Shown here in pieces: positions 1 to 6,845 of a stretch of 7,255 nt of DNA. Under the pieces are notes generated by a model, which was given only the letters and a program-made list of their open reading frames with translations, made no database searches and was not told where the DNA came from. The stretch comes from Bacteroidetes bacterium UBA6063 (lineage in GTDB: Bacteria > Bacteroidota > Bacteroidia > NS11-12g > UBA9320): NCBI GenBank assembly GCA_002428905.1, contig DIYD01000271.1, positions 1 to 7,255 on the forward strand, read 5' to 3'. How positions within the stretch are numbered: position 1 is the first letter of the stretch; each line of letters begins with the position of its first letter. Position numbers and translations under genes: made by a program.

Positions 1-2405
1 CCGTATTGAAATCGTATTCTAAAGTAAGCGGTGGTGGTCAAATATACCTGAGCAATGACGCCAACCGAGCACTTGCCAAAGCCCAAAAGTTTATGCAGGA
101 TTTCGGCGATGAGTTTGTGACGGTAGAACACATGTTCTTATCTCTGGTAGACGGGAAAGATCAGGTTGGAAACTTGTTGAGAGATGCTGGCGTAAACACA
201 GATGAGGTAAGTAAGGCGTTTAAGGAGCTTCGAGGTGGGAATACTGTAAATAGTCAAAGTGCTGAAAACCAGTTTAATGCGTTAAAAAAATATGCCAAGG
301 ATTTAAACGAGCTCGCTCAAAATGGAAAATTGGATCCCGTGATTGGTCGTGATGACGAAATCAGACGCGTGCTTCAGATTTTATCGCGCCGTACGAAAAA
401 TAACCCGATACTTATTGGTGAACCGGGTGTTGGAAAAACCGCGATTGCCGAAGGATTGGCACATCGGATTGTAAGTGAAGATGTACCTGAAAATCTAAAG
501 AGTAAACGCATATTTTCACTCGATATGGGGTCGCTGGTGGCAGGAGCGAAATACAAAGGCGAATTTGAGGAGCGTTTAAAAGCCGTCATCAAGGAAGTGG
601 TAGATAGCGATGGCGAACTGGTGTTGTTTATTGATGAGATCCACACGCTGGTAGGTGCTGGCGCAAGTGGTGAAGGGGCGATGGATGCCGCCAATATTCT
701 GAAACCTGCACTGGCCAGAGGGGAATTACGTGCTGTAGGGGCAACGACACTTGCCGAGTACCAGAAATACATTGAAAAGGATAAGGCTCTAGAACGTCGA
801 TTCCAAACGGTTCTTGTGGATGAGCCAGATACGGCTGATGCCATATCCATACTTCGAGGTCTAAAAGAACGCTATGAGGTGCATCACAAAGTGCGCATTA
901 AGGATGAGGCAATTATCTCGGCTGTAGAGCTCTCACAGCGCTATATATCCGACCGGTTCTTACCCGACAAGGCCATTGACTTAATTGATGAAGCTGCCGC
1001 CAAACTGCGCCTTGAGATTGACTCCGTACCTGAAGAATTGGACGAGCTGGATCGTAAAATTCGGCAGTTGGAGATTGAGCGTGAGGCGATTAAGCGGGAA
1101 AGTGATACAAACAAATTAAAGGCACTAAACGAAGAAATTGCCAATCTATCCGAAGAACGGGATGCACTTAAGGCACGTTGGCAGAGTGAAAAAGTCATCG
1201 TAGACAGTATACAGCAAACCAAAAAATCGATCGAGGAGCTACGTTTGGAAGCAGATCAGGCAGAGCGCGCTGGTGATTTCGGACGTGTAGCAGAAATTCG
1301 CTATGGAAAAATCAAAGAAGCAGAGGACGAACTAAACCGGTTAAAATCGGAATTGACCGACAAACAAGCGAATTCAAGCCTGGTGAAAGAAGAAGTGGGC
1401 AATGAAGATATTGCAGAGGTGGTAAGTCGCTGGACTGGAATTCCTGTGCAGTCTATGTTACAGAGTGAACGTGAAAAGCTTCTAAATCTGGAAGAAGAAC
1501 TACATAAACGTGTAGTTGGACAAGATGAGGCCATTGAGGCTATTTCAGACGCTATTCGAAGAAGTCGTGCCGGTTTATCTGATCCCAAGAAACCCATAGG
1601 AAGTTTCATTTTCCTTGGAACAACAGGTGTTGGTAAAACCGAGTTGGCCAAAGCACTAGCATCGTACCTGTTTAACAAAGATGACGCCCTGGTTCGCATT
1701 GATATGAGCGAGTTTCAGGAAAAACATACAGTATCACGTCTAATTGGGGCGCCTCCGGGATACATTGGATACGATGAAGGCGGTCAGCTTACTGAAGCTG
1801 TACGACGGAAGCCGTATTCAGTGATTTTGCTCGATGAGATTGAGAAAGCACATCCAGATGTATTTAACATCTTATTGCAGGTACTTGACGATGGTCGCTT
1901 AACGGACAACAAAGGACGAACAGCCAATTTCAGAAACACCATAGTAATTATGACTTCAAATATTGGTGCACACCTAATCCAGGAGCGTTTTTCTGAACTA
2001 CGAGAAGACAATCAACAGGAGTTGGAAGCACAGACGAAATCCGAGGTGTTTGAATTACTCAAAAAATCGATCCGTCCGGAGTTTCTCAACCGAATTGATG
2101 AAATAATGATGTTCAAACCACTTGGGAGATCAGAGATCCGAGGAATTGTTGACATTCAATTTGCAGGTTTACAGCAGATGCTTGCAGACCAGGGTGTAAC
2201 GATTACGGCAAGCGAAGCTTCGCTCGATTGGTTGGGGCAATTGGGGTACGACCCTGCCTTTGGCGCACGACCTCTAAAACGAGTGATTCAGCGTGAAGTG
2301 TTGAACAAACTGTCAAAAGAAATATTAGCGGGTAAGATATCCAACGATAGCAAGATTGAGTTGGATGTAACACCAAATCATGAGTTTGTGTTCAGAAACA
2401 AGTAA
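1..2405 (+). CDS. clpB: ClpB, heat-shock protein disaggregase (5'-truncated by window edge)
   Basis: Hexameric AAA+ unfoldase that, with DnaK/DnaJ/GrpE, threads aggregated proteins through its central pore in the cytoplasm. The reading frame is open at the left edge (first full codon at 3). The TTG at 6 is an internal Leu codon, not a start. Counting from it: second half of the Clp N-domain repeat (about 10-78), Walker A GEPGVGKT (138-145), pore loop KYKG (182-185), Walker B VLFIDE (206-211), arginine pair in ALERRF (261-266), long coiled-coil middle domain (about 340-465), second Walker A GTTGVGKT (538-545), pore loop GYIGY (585-589), Walker B VILLDE (606-611), RPEFLNRID (690-698) and sensor-2 GARPLKR (753-759). 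The roughly 125-residue middle domain and the lack of a ClpP-binding IGF/IGL loop separate it from ClpC and ClpA. Aligned from memory to E. coli ClpB, about 67 residues are missing, giving about 866 in full, the usual size. It probably shares a transcript with the glycosylase gene 15 bases downstream. Confidence 0.97.
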   Translation, partial: VLKSYSKVSGGGQIYLSNDANRALAKAQKFMQDFGDEFVTVEHMFLSLVDGKDQVGNLLRDAGVNTDEVSKAFKELRGGNTVNSQSAENQFNALKKYAKDLNELAQNGKLDPVIGRDDEIRRVLQILSRRTKNNPILIGEPGVGKTAIAEGLAHRIVSEDVPENLKSKRIFSLDMGSLVAGAKYKGEFEERLKAVIKEVVDSDGELVLFIDEIHTLVGAGASGEGAMDAANILKPALARGELRAVGATTLAEYQKYIEKDKALERRFQTVLVDEPDTADAISILRGLKERYEVHHKVRIKDEAIISAVELSQRYISDRFLPDKAIDLIDEAAAKLRLEIDSVPEELDELDRKIRQLEIEREAIKRESDTNKLKALNEEIANLSEERDALKARWQSEKVIVDSIQQTKKSIEELRLEADQAERAGDFGRVAEIRYGKIKEAEDELNRLKSELTDKQANSSLVKEEVGNEDIAEVVSRWTGIPVQSMLQSEREKLLNLEEELHKRVVGQDEAIEAISDAIRRSRAGLSDPKKPIGSFIFLGTTGVGKTELAKALASYLFNKDDALVRIDMSEFQEKHTVSRLIGAPPGYIGYDEGGQLTEAVRRKPYSVILLDEIEKAHPDVFNILLQVLDDGRLTDNKGRTANFRNTIVIMTSNIGAHLIQERFSELREDNQQELEAQTKSEVFELLKKSIRPEFLNRIDEIMMFKPLGRSEIRGIVDIQFAGLQQMLADQGVTITASEASLDWLGQLGYDPAFGARPLKRVIQREVLNKLSKEILAGKISNDSKIELDVTPNHEFVFRNK

Positions 2406-2420
2406 TTTGTGCGCTGTATC

Positions 2421-2993
2421 ATGCAGCGCCTGTTAAACGATATTGAGCTTTGCACCATTTGTGAGCCCCATTTACCGCTTGGGGCCAACCCTGTAGTGCG
2501 CGCACATCCAACATCCAAAATTGTGATTATGGGACAGGCACCAGGGACTCGGGTTCATGCTACAGGCATACCCTGGAACGACCCAAGTGGAGTTTTGCTT
2601 CGTGAATGGTTACAAATGGATGATGCCGAGTTCTATGGGTCGGAAGATATTGCAATTATACCCATGGGGTTCTGTTATCCGGGAAAAGGAAAATCGGGTG
2701 ATTTGCCGCCTCGGAAAGAATGCGCACCCCAATGGCATGAAGCGTTGTACGCCTTAATGCCGGATGTGAAGTTAACTCTTCTGATTGGTCAATACGCTCA
2801 AAAAGCTTATTTAGGCAAGCGCTTTAAAAAGAACCTAACCGAAACAGTGCGGGCTTATGCCGAATTTGCACCCAAATATTTTCCATTGCCGCATCCGTCA
2901 CCGCGTAATCGCATTTGGCTAAAACGAAATCCCTGGTTTAATGAGGAAGTGCTACCGGCCTTGCGGGATGCTGTCCAACGCATGAAGGCCTAA
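2421..2993 (+). CDS. Uracil-DNA glycosylase family protein, Fe-S (family 4-like)
   Basis: Predicted base-excision repair enzyme of the UDG superfamily, removing uracil (or another damaged base) from DNA. Counted from the ATG at 2421 (190 residues): motif 1 GQAPGT (38-43) followed by a GIPWNDPSG substrate loop, and motif 2 HPSPRN (158-163), the active-site signatures of the superfamily. Four cysteines (C11, C14, C85, C101) have the CX2C...CX15C arrangement that holds a [4Fe-4S] cluster in family 4 UDGs, so a cluster is likely. An in-frame GTG at 2409 would add four residues. The ATG is preferred because family members begin close to the 'LL..I..C..C' segment and because the Cys spacing from the N-terminus then fits family 4. 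No Shine-Dalgarno is visible, as is usual in Bacteroidota. The motif-1 Asp of family 1 (GQDPYH) is replaced by Ala, as in families 4 and 5, so the true substrate range is not certain. The link with clpB appears positional only. Confidence 0.9.
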   Translation: MQRLLNDIELCTICEPHLPLGANPVVRAHPTSKIVIMGQAPGTRVHATGIPWNDPSGVLLREWLQMDDAEFYGSEDIAIIPMGFCYPGKGKSGDLPPRKECAPQWHEALYALMPDVKLTLLIGQYAQKAYLGKRFKKNLTETVRAYAEFAPKYFPLPHPSPRNRIWLKRNPWFNEEVLPALRDAVQRMKA

Positions 2994-2995
2994 AA

Positions 2996-3020
2996 AAGGC
3001 GTCCGCATTGCGAACGCCTT
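2996..3020 (-). terminator. Rho-independent terminator reading on the minus strand
   Basis: Seven-base perfect arms AAGGCGT (2996-3002) and ACGCCTT (3014-3020) enclose one C/A mismatch and a further CGC/GCG pair with an ATT loop. On the plus strand the hairpin is preceded by a run of A (2992-2997) and followed by CCAGTT, so the U-tract exists only for minus-strand transcription. It starts 3 bases after the glycosylase stop and may also slow plus-strand transcripts. The strand that it serves best has no intact gene ending here, only the short remnant at 3044-3145. Confidence 0.7.
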
Positions 3021-3043
3021 CCAGTTATGGTATCGTGGTTAGA

Positions 3044-3145
3044 TTACTTGATTGTCATTTGTTTGGTGTAGTTTTCATTGGCTGAAGTCATCTTTACACC
3101 TGTGATCCTATCTACCCGATTGGATCGGAGGTCTTTTACTTCTGC
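3044..3145 (-). pseudogene. C-terminal remnant of a lost minus-strand gene, possibly T9SS sorting-domain end
   Basis: A 33-codon minus-strand frame runs from an in-frame stop at 3146-3148 to a TAA at 3044-3046, 23 bases upstream of a terminator oriented for it. It ends TSANENYTKQMTIK-stop, which resembles the last strand of a type IX secretion C-terminal sorting domain (glycine-rich turn, then Y-x-K-x-hydrophobic-x-I-K at the very end). The same frame upstream contains further stops (TGA at 3146-3148 and a TAG beyond 3180) and no start codon that could make this a gene of its own. The position of the terminator is the better part of the case; the family resemblance is weak because only about 30 residues remain. 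It could also be a chance open stretch. Confidence 0.35.
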
Positions 3146-3148
3146 TCA

Positions 3149-3307
3149 ATGTGGATTCACAATTTTATATGAACAATGTTGGACCTAATTCACCTCAGAG
3201 TCAACCTTGACCCATTAAGTGGTACTAAAGAGCGAATAAGCGGTCATTACAATCCAGTGTTTGAAACGAGGCAAATACTTTACGTGTTCAATTCTCGTTC
3301 TACCTTT
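3149..3307. other. Leader region of the peptidase gene, no clear feature
   Basis: Non-coding stretch between the remnant and the peptidase start. The plus-strand frame can be read back to an ATG at 3176, adding 44 residues, but those residues precede a normal signal peptide and are therefore unlikely to be translated. No convincing Bacteroidota promoter (TTG-N19-21-TAnnTTTG) was found; the best partial matches have wrong spacing. The minus strand has several stops in all frames and may contain further decayed sequence of the lost gene. Confidence 0.4.
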
Positions 3308-4066
3308 ATGTCTTGTAATCGAAGAGTTATCGTGCTTGTTTTCTTTCTAATGATGGCCAGGTATACCTTTGGTCAGGTTGTACCGTTAGATGTATACAGT
3401 ATTAGCGATTCAACTCCAGTCTTGATGTATGTTTATTCAAAAACGCCTTACGATTCTGCGCTTAAAGAAATCGATCAAAAGAGACAAGCCTTTAAGTCGG
3501 CTTACCTGTTAAACGCCGGCGATTCAATTACTTCGGATAGTATTATAACCGCAGCAGGAAGCTTTTTCAGTGGTGCACTGCTACGCATTGCTCCGTATTG
3601 GTTTGGAACAAAATGGGATTTTAACGGATATACAAATTCACCCGGAAGAGGGGTTATTGCATGTGGCTATTTCGTGAGCACTACACTCAAACACCTTGGG
3701 GTGAATGTCAATCGATATCACTTAGCCCAACAAAACCCATTAAACGAGGCAAAATCCATTGCTCGTGGCGATTCAGTGCGCACAAGGAGAAATGTAAGCC
3801 CAGTGGAATTGGGCAAAACGGTCTTTGAGAAGGAAGGGTTGTATTTTGTTGGACTGGACAATCATGTGGGATATGTGCTAAGCTACAGGTCTTTTCGTGA
3901 GTTTATTCATTCAAATTATATTGGATCTGCCGGTGTGGTAGCGGAAGACATCTATTCTTCGGAGGCTTTTAAGAGTACCTCATATTATATAGCACCTATT
4001 TCTGCGAACAAACAATTTATCCTGGACTGGATATTGTCTAAACCTGTTGAAGTGATTCGGGGATAA
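3308..4066 (+). CDS. Exported NlpC/P60-like (papain-fold) cysteine peptidase/amidase, putative
   Basis: Probable secreted or periplasmic cysteine hydrolase; substrate unknown, peptidoglycan peptides being the usual target of the fold. From the ATG at 3308 (252 residues) there is a typical signal peptide: Arg pair at 5-6, hydrophobic core about 7-17 (VIVLVFFLMMA), likely cleavage around TFG-Q (20-22), and no lipobox. The catalytic candidates are Cys119 in the segment IACGYFVSTTL, at the start of a helix, His186 in DNHVGYVLSY and His201 in FIHSNY. The order C...HVGYV...FIH copies the NlpC/P60 pattern (C...HVGIY...FIHA). A conserved-looking W-D-F-N-G motif lies about 15 residues before the Cys. 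I recall uncharacterised Bacteroidota proteins with this 'IACGYFV...GLD.HVG' layout, but no named family. The frame can be extended to an ATG at 3176, which would bury the signal peptide behind 44 residues, so 3308 is chosen. The gene stands alone between two hairpins and appears to be monocistronic. Confidence 0.72.
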   Translation: MSCNRRVIVLVFFLMMARYTFGQVVPLDVYSISDSTPVLMYVYSKTPYDSALKEIDQKRQAFKSAYLLNAGDSITSDSIITAAGSFFSGALLRIAPYWFGTKWDFNGYTNSPGRGVIACGYFVSTTLKHLGVNVNRYHLAQQNPLNEAKSIARGDSVRTRRNVSPVELGKTVFEKEGLYFVGLDNHVGYVLSYRSFREFIHSNYIGSAGVVAEDIYSSEAFKSTSYYIAPISANKQFILDWILSKPVEVIRG

Positions 4067-4080
4067 ATCTATGAACAAAA

Positions 4081-4105
4081 AAAGGGTTCAATCACTGAAC
4101 CCTTT
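4081..4105. terminator. Perfect 10-bp hairpin, terminator (strongest on minus strand)
   Basis: Arms AAAGGGTTCA (4081-4090) and TGAACCCTTT (4096-4105) pair perfectly around the loop ATCAC. A seven-base A run (4077-4083) gives a full U-tract for minus-strand transcripts, while the plus strand has only CCCTTTG. It lies 14 bases after the peptidase stop and about 145 bases beyond the RDD gene stop on the other strand, so it probably serves as a shared bidirectional terminator between convergent genes. Confidence 0.75.
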
Positions 4106-4115
4106 GTAGTCGCTG

Positions 4116-4217
4116 TTACTTAATGACCTGCAAGTAATCGTAGTCATTACATGAAACTGCAATTAACCAGCTGAATAAGAGCGAAACAAGGGGAATTACA
4201 CAAGTGTAGTCTACAGC
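4116..4217 (-). pseudogene. Possible 3'-end remnant of a second minus-strand gene
   Basis: A 33-codon minus-strand frame between a TGA (4218-4220) and a TAA (4116-4118) lies 10 bases upstream of the hairpin at 4081-4105, in the orientation that the hairpin's U-tract favours. It has no ATG, GTG or TTG, so it cannot be a free-standing gene by usual rules. The translation has a hydrophobic run (VIPLVSLLFSWLIAV), then SCNDYDYLQVIK-stop. The hydrophobic run before a Cys recalls a lipoprotein signal but has a poor lipobox. It may instead be the 3' untranslated part of the RDD transcript, with the open frame arising by chance. Confidence 0.2.
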
Positions 4218-4250
4218 TCAATAACCGTTCAGAAAAATTTAGTTTTTGGA

Positions 4251-4970
4251 TTATCGGGTGAGGATAACGTAGTCTTTGAGCAATTGACGTAGAAATGCCG
4301 TATGTGAGCGTTCAGTCCGTTTTATTTCCAGATTAGCCTCAAATTTCTTGCTCAATTCCAAAATCATGCTGGAGTACGTGTCCACATCCGGATAACGTTT
4401 ATACCGTGTCAAAACACGTTTAACAGTAAGCATAGTGCTTTCCGGGATTGTGCGAACCTCAGGATATTTAGGTGTGTAATCCTTTGCATTGGTAATGGTA
4501 GTGATGTTGCTCAATTCATAGCCTGAAAGCTGGTTTTTCTTCACTACAATGGTGTCGGCAATTTTGTCGCCAATGCGTTGCCCTTTATCAGACGTACTAA
4601 TGGAGATCATTGCCACACCGCCAAATGTTCCATAAATATCAATCCAGCGCATAGCCCAACGTCTGAAGTAGTCAATAAACTCCGGTTGACTGCCATCGTT
4701 TTTTATGGTTTTAATGCCTAGCGCTGCCTTTCCAATAGTGCGTCCGCGCATAAGTGTTTCAAAGATTAGGCTGTACATCGCCAGTACAATTACCAGTCCG
4801 TATATTACCCACATCGACTCAAATATCGGCATTAAAATAGCCGCTAGAATGGAGTAGGAGATGGTTACAATAATGCTATCGATCACGAAGGCAATAATTC
4901 GATCGAATAAGGTGGCAAGCTTGATTTGTATAACCACATTTTGCGTTGTGGTAATTTCTATTGTTCGCAT
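4251..4970 (-). CDS. RDD-domain membrane protein
   Basis: Inner-membrane protein of the RDD family (239 residues); no biochemical role is established for most members, although some act in ion transport. Signature residues are visible: Arg24 and Asp31 in LFDRIIAFVIDS at the start of the first membrane segment (about 26-50), a second segment at about 53-71, the MRGRTIGKAALGIK motif (74-87), a third weaker segment near 106-124 and the closing G-D-x-x-A-D-T (134-140) of the domain. Residues about 150-239 form a charged cytoplasmic tail ending in 'FLRQLLKDYVILTR', a tail type I associate with the RDD proteins of MoxR/SpoIIM loci. The start ATG (4968-4970) lies 30 bp from the divergent SpoIIM-family gene, so both promoters must share or overlap this gap. 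This arrangement (divergent RDD and SpoIIM) also occurs in Actinobacteria such as Mycobacterium tuberculosis (Rv3694c-Rv3695 region), which supports a joint role. Confidence 0.88.
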   Translation of the reverse strand: MRTIEITTTQNVVIQIKLATLFDRIIAFVIDSIIVTISYSILAAILMPIFESMWVIYGLVIVLAMYSLIFETLMRGRTIGKAALGIKTIKNDGSQPEFIDYFRRWAMRWIDIYGTFGGVAMISISTSDKGQRIGDKIADTIVVKKNQLSGYELSNITTITNAKDYTPKYPEVRTIPESTMLTVKRVLTRYKRYPDVDTYSSMILELSKKFEANLEIKRTERSHTAFLRQLLKDYVILTR

Positions 4971-4991
4971 TAAAAAAAATATCTACTTTTT
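4961..4991 (+). promoter_or_regulatory. Candidate Bacteroidota-type promoter for the SpoIIM-DUF4129 operon
   Basis: TTG (4961-4963) and TACTTTTT (4984-4991), separated by 20 bases, approximate the Bacteroidota consensus TTG-N19-21-TAnnTTTG with one mismatch in the -7 box. Initiation would fall just before the ATG at 5001, giving a very short leader. The -33 element lies within the first codons of the divergent RDD gene. The surrounding gap (4971-5000) is almost pure A/T with an eight-base A run. The assignment rests on pattern alone. Confidence 0.3.
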
Positions 4992-5000
4992 CAGACTCAA

Positions 5001-6845
5001 ATGAAAGAATCCGAATTCATCGACCAAAATAAGGATAAGTGGCTTGAATATGAAAGTATAATTAAGGATGAAGAAGCTGACCCGGAAGAATTAAGCGAGG
5101 TGTTCATTCAGGTTACCGACGATTTGAGCCATAGCAGATCAAACTACCCAAACCGATCGGTACGAGTTTACCTTAACGATTTAGCCAACCTGATCTTCGA
5201 TAAGCTGGGTAAGAAGAAAAAACTGAACCTAAGCCTGATTCAGAAGTTTTTTACCATTGAAGTGCCACAGCTTATGTATCTGGCCCGACGCGAGATGCTT
5301 GTATCGCTGATTGTCTTTTTGCTGTCTATGGGGATAGGCATTTATTCCAGTATTAAAAATCCTGAATTTGCTTCAGTTGTGCTTGGCGAAGACTATGTAA
5401 ATATGACCAAGAACAATATTTCGAAAGGAGAGGCAATGGCCGTGTACACCGGTGGTAGCAGTATGGATGGATTTATTGCCATTTTACGTAACAATGCCCA
5501 AATTGATATTATGATGTTAGGGCTTGGCATGTTCTTTAGTATTGGTGCCATATGGGTGTTGATTCGCAATGGCATAATGGTAGGCGTATTCCAATACTTC
5601 TTTGTAAATCACGGAGGATTTAAGGATTCACTATTGACCATTTGGCTGCATGGTACTATTGAAATTACGACGATATGTCTGATTGGTGGTGTGGCTTTAC
5701 TGGCAGGTAAGGGGCTTTTATTCCCGGGTTCATATACACGTTATCAATCGTTTAGGTTAAGTGCAGGAAACGCAGCAAAGCTGTTGCTCATGGTCTTACC
5801 GTTCACATTTATAGCTGCGGTGATTGAAGGTTTTATTACTCGTATGACGTTTATGCCAGACATGGTAAAAGGGCTATTCATTGTCATTAATTTGTTGGTG
5901 GTCATCGGGTACTTTATACTTTACCCGATTCGTATTCATCGCAGATATGGCACAAATCCTGTGCACGAAACACTGAGAAAAGACCATCCAACAACACCTA
6001 TAAAACTGAACGAAATAAAAACACCGCAACGCATCGTTACGGAGTCGTTCGTTACCTTTCGGAATAAATTTGGAATTAACCTGGCGCTCTGTGCGTTAGC
6101 GGGTATTGGCTATGCGGTTATCGTACACCAACGATTTGATGCATATTTTGTCGAACATGTACCCAGATTGTTAAGCAATTTCTTTAGAACCATGTCGATT
6201 ATTGGGTCCGGATCATTGTTACAGGAAATTCCAGAAACGTTTACCTTTAGGATGTTCCGAAGCATTTATTTTGCGGTTTGGATGGCCATCCTTTTTGCCG
6301 TGAATGCACGTGTTGTATTTAAGTTCAAATGGAACAGTAGGAACATACCCTTGTATTTGGGTATTGCAGCACTTCTAGGCATTATGGCGTACATTATGTT
6401 TGGTGTTGAGTCAAATGCCGGTGTGAACATCCTGGTAAGTTTTGGATCCTTTATACTCTTGTATTTATCGGCAGCAATCTTAATGGCCAACCACTATTAC
6501 GATCAAGGCACCCGAGAGGTCTGGAAAACGATAGGCAACAAAATTTTGCACTGCACAAGTTTATGGCTCATTGTTGTAGTTGCTGGCTTACTGATCCAAC
6601 TCATGTCGTATTCCTTACTGGCTTTGTTCACCTCAATGGCCATTAATGATTTACTTCCCATAAGTGCCACTGCCAAGGGTGAAGTACAAATCGGCATGCA
6701 AATAACCATTTATTACATGATCGTTTTAATGCTTCAACCTTTTTATCTGTACGCACTGAAATACCATATCATGTCTATCGTTGAAAAATACAACGGGGTT
6801 AGCCTTCGGGCAGAAATGGACCAATTAAACTTTGAAACCAGGTAA
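5001..6845 (+). CDS. SpoIIM-family membrane protein fused to a second polytopic membrane domain
   Basis: Integral membrane protein of 614 residues. Residues 1-315 are a complete SpoIIM/DUF95-type protein: soluble N-terminus with the F-I-x-Q-N...W motif and TDDLSHSRSNYPN (39-51), then membrane segments near 100-118, 170-188, 212-236, 260-279 and 290-311. The hallmark stretches are VLIRNGIMVGVF (186-197) and LHGTIEIT (216-223). Residues about 335-614 form a second unit: an R-I-V-T-E-S-F-V-T-F-R-N-K-F entry helix (344-357) like the 'IINxxFxFxRxNF' start of a hypothetical membrane protein often encoded next to SpoIIM in Bacteroidota. About six more membrane segments follow (358-376, 417-436, 450-468, 475-496, 520-548, 567-588). 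Ordinary SpoIIM homologues of this locus have about 320 residues. The roughly 25-residue hydrophilic linker (316-343) has no Met, so a hidden second start is unlikely. Despite the name there is no link with sporulation here. The downstream DUF4129 gene overlaps by one base, so the two are co-translated. Confidence 0.85.
   Translation: MKESEFIDQNKDKWLEYESIIKDEEADPEELSEVFIQVTDDLSHSRSNYPNRSVRVYLNDLANLIFDKLGKKKKLNLSLIQKFFTIEVPQLMYLARREMLVSLIVFLLSMGIGIYSSIKNPEFASVVLGEDYVNMTKNNISKGEAMAVYTGGSSMDGFIAILRNNAQIDIMMLGLGMFFSIGAIWVLIRNGIMVGVFQYFFVNHGGFKDSLLTIWLHGTIEITTICLIGGVALLAGKGLLFPGSYTRYQSFRLSAGNAAKLLLMVLPFTFIAAVIEGFITRMTFMPDMVKGLFIVINLLVVIGYFILYPIRIHRRYGTNPVHETLRKDHPTTPIKLNEIKTPQRIVTESFVTFRNKFGINLALCALAGIGYAVIVHQRFDAYFVEHVPRLLSNFFRTMSIIGSGSLLQEIPETFTFRMFRSIYFAVWMAILFAVNARVVFKFKWNSRNIPLYLGIAALLGIMAYIMFGVESNAGVNILVSFGSFILLYLSAAILMANHYYDQGTREVWKTIGNKILHCTSLWLIVVVAGLLIQLMSYSLLALFTSMAINDLLPISATAKGEVQIGMQITIYYMIVLMLQPFYLYALKYHIMSIVEKYNGVSLRAEMDQLNFETR

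Noticed and set aside
374..2011. Four minus-strand open frames inside clpB (374-850, 941-1222, 1301-1699, 1784-2011)
   Set aside because: They lie antisense to a strongly conserved coding region, have Ser/Arg-rich low-quality translations typical of shadow frames, and show no recognisable domain.
1..2405. Calling the first gene ClpC or ClpA
   Set aside because: The long coiled-coil middle domain and absence of a ClpP-docking loop identify ClpB.
2557..2757. Plus-strand 66-codon frame inside the glycosylase gene
   Set aside because: It is fully contained in a confident gene in another frame and has no supporting features.
3116..3128. Inverted repeat CCGAT-TGG-ATCGG as a regulatory site
   Set aside because: It has five-base arms with a three-base loop within the gene remnant and no partner copies elsewhere in the window.
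4205..4215. Small palindrome TGTAGtCTACA as an operator
   Set aside because: It is a single 5-bp arm palindrome located after, not before, the flanking genes; this is expected by chance.
4233..4247. AAAAA...TTTTT hairpin just after the RDD stop as its terminator
   Set aside because: The stem has only five A/T pairs and would be too weak; the 4081-4105 hairpin is far better.
2994..4250. Insertion sequence or mobile element carrying the peptidase gene
   Set aside because: I found no transposase or integrase, no terminal inverted repeats and no target-site duplication; the two hairpins differ in sequence and are best read as terminators.
5393..6709. Minus-strand frames inside the SpoIIM-family gene (5393-5575, 6266-6490, 6503-6709)
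   Set aside because: They are antisense shadows of membrane-protein codons with no independent start signal or domain.
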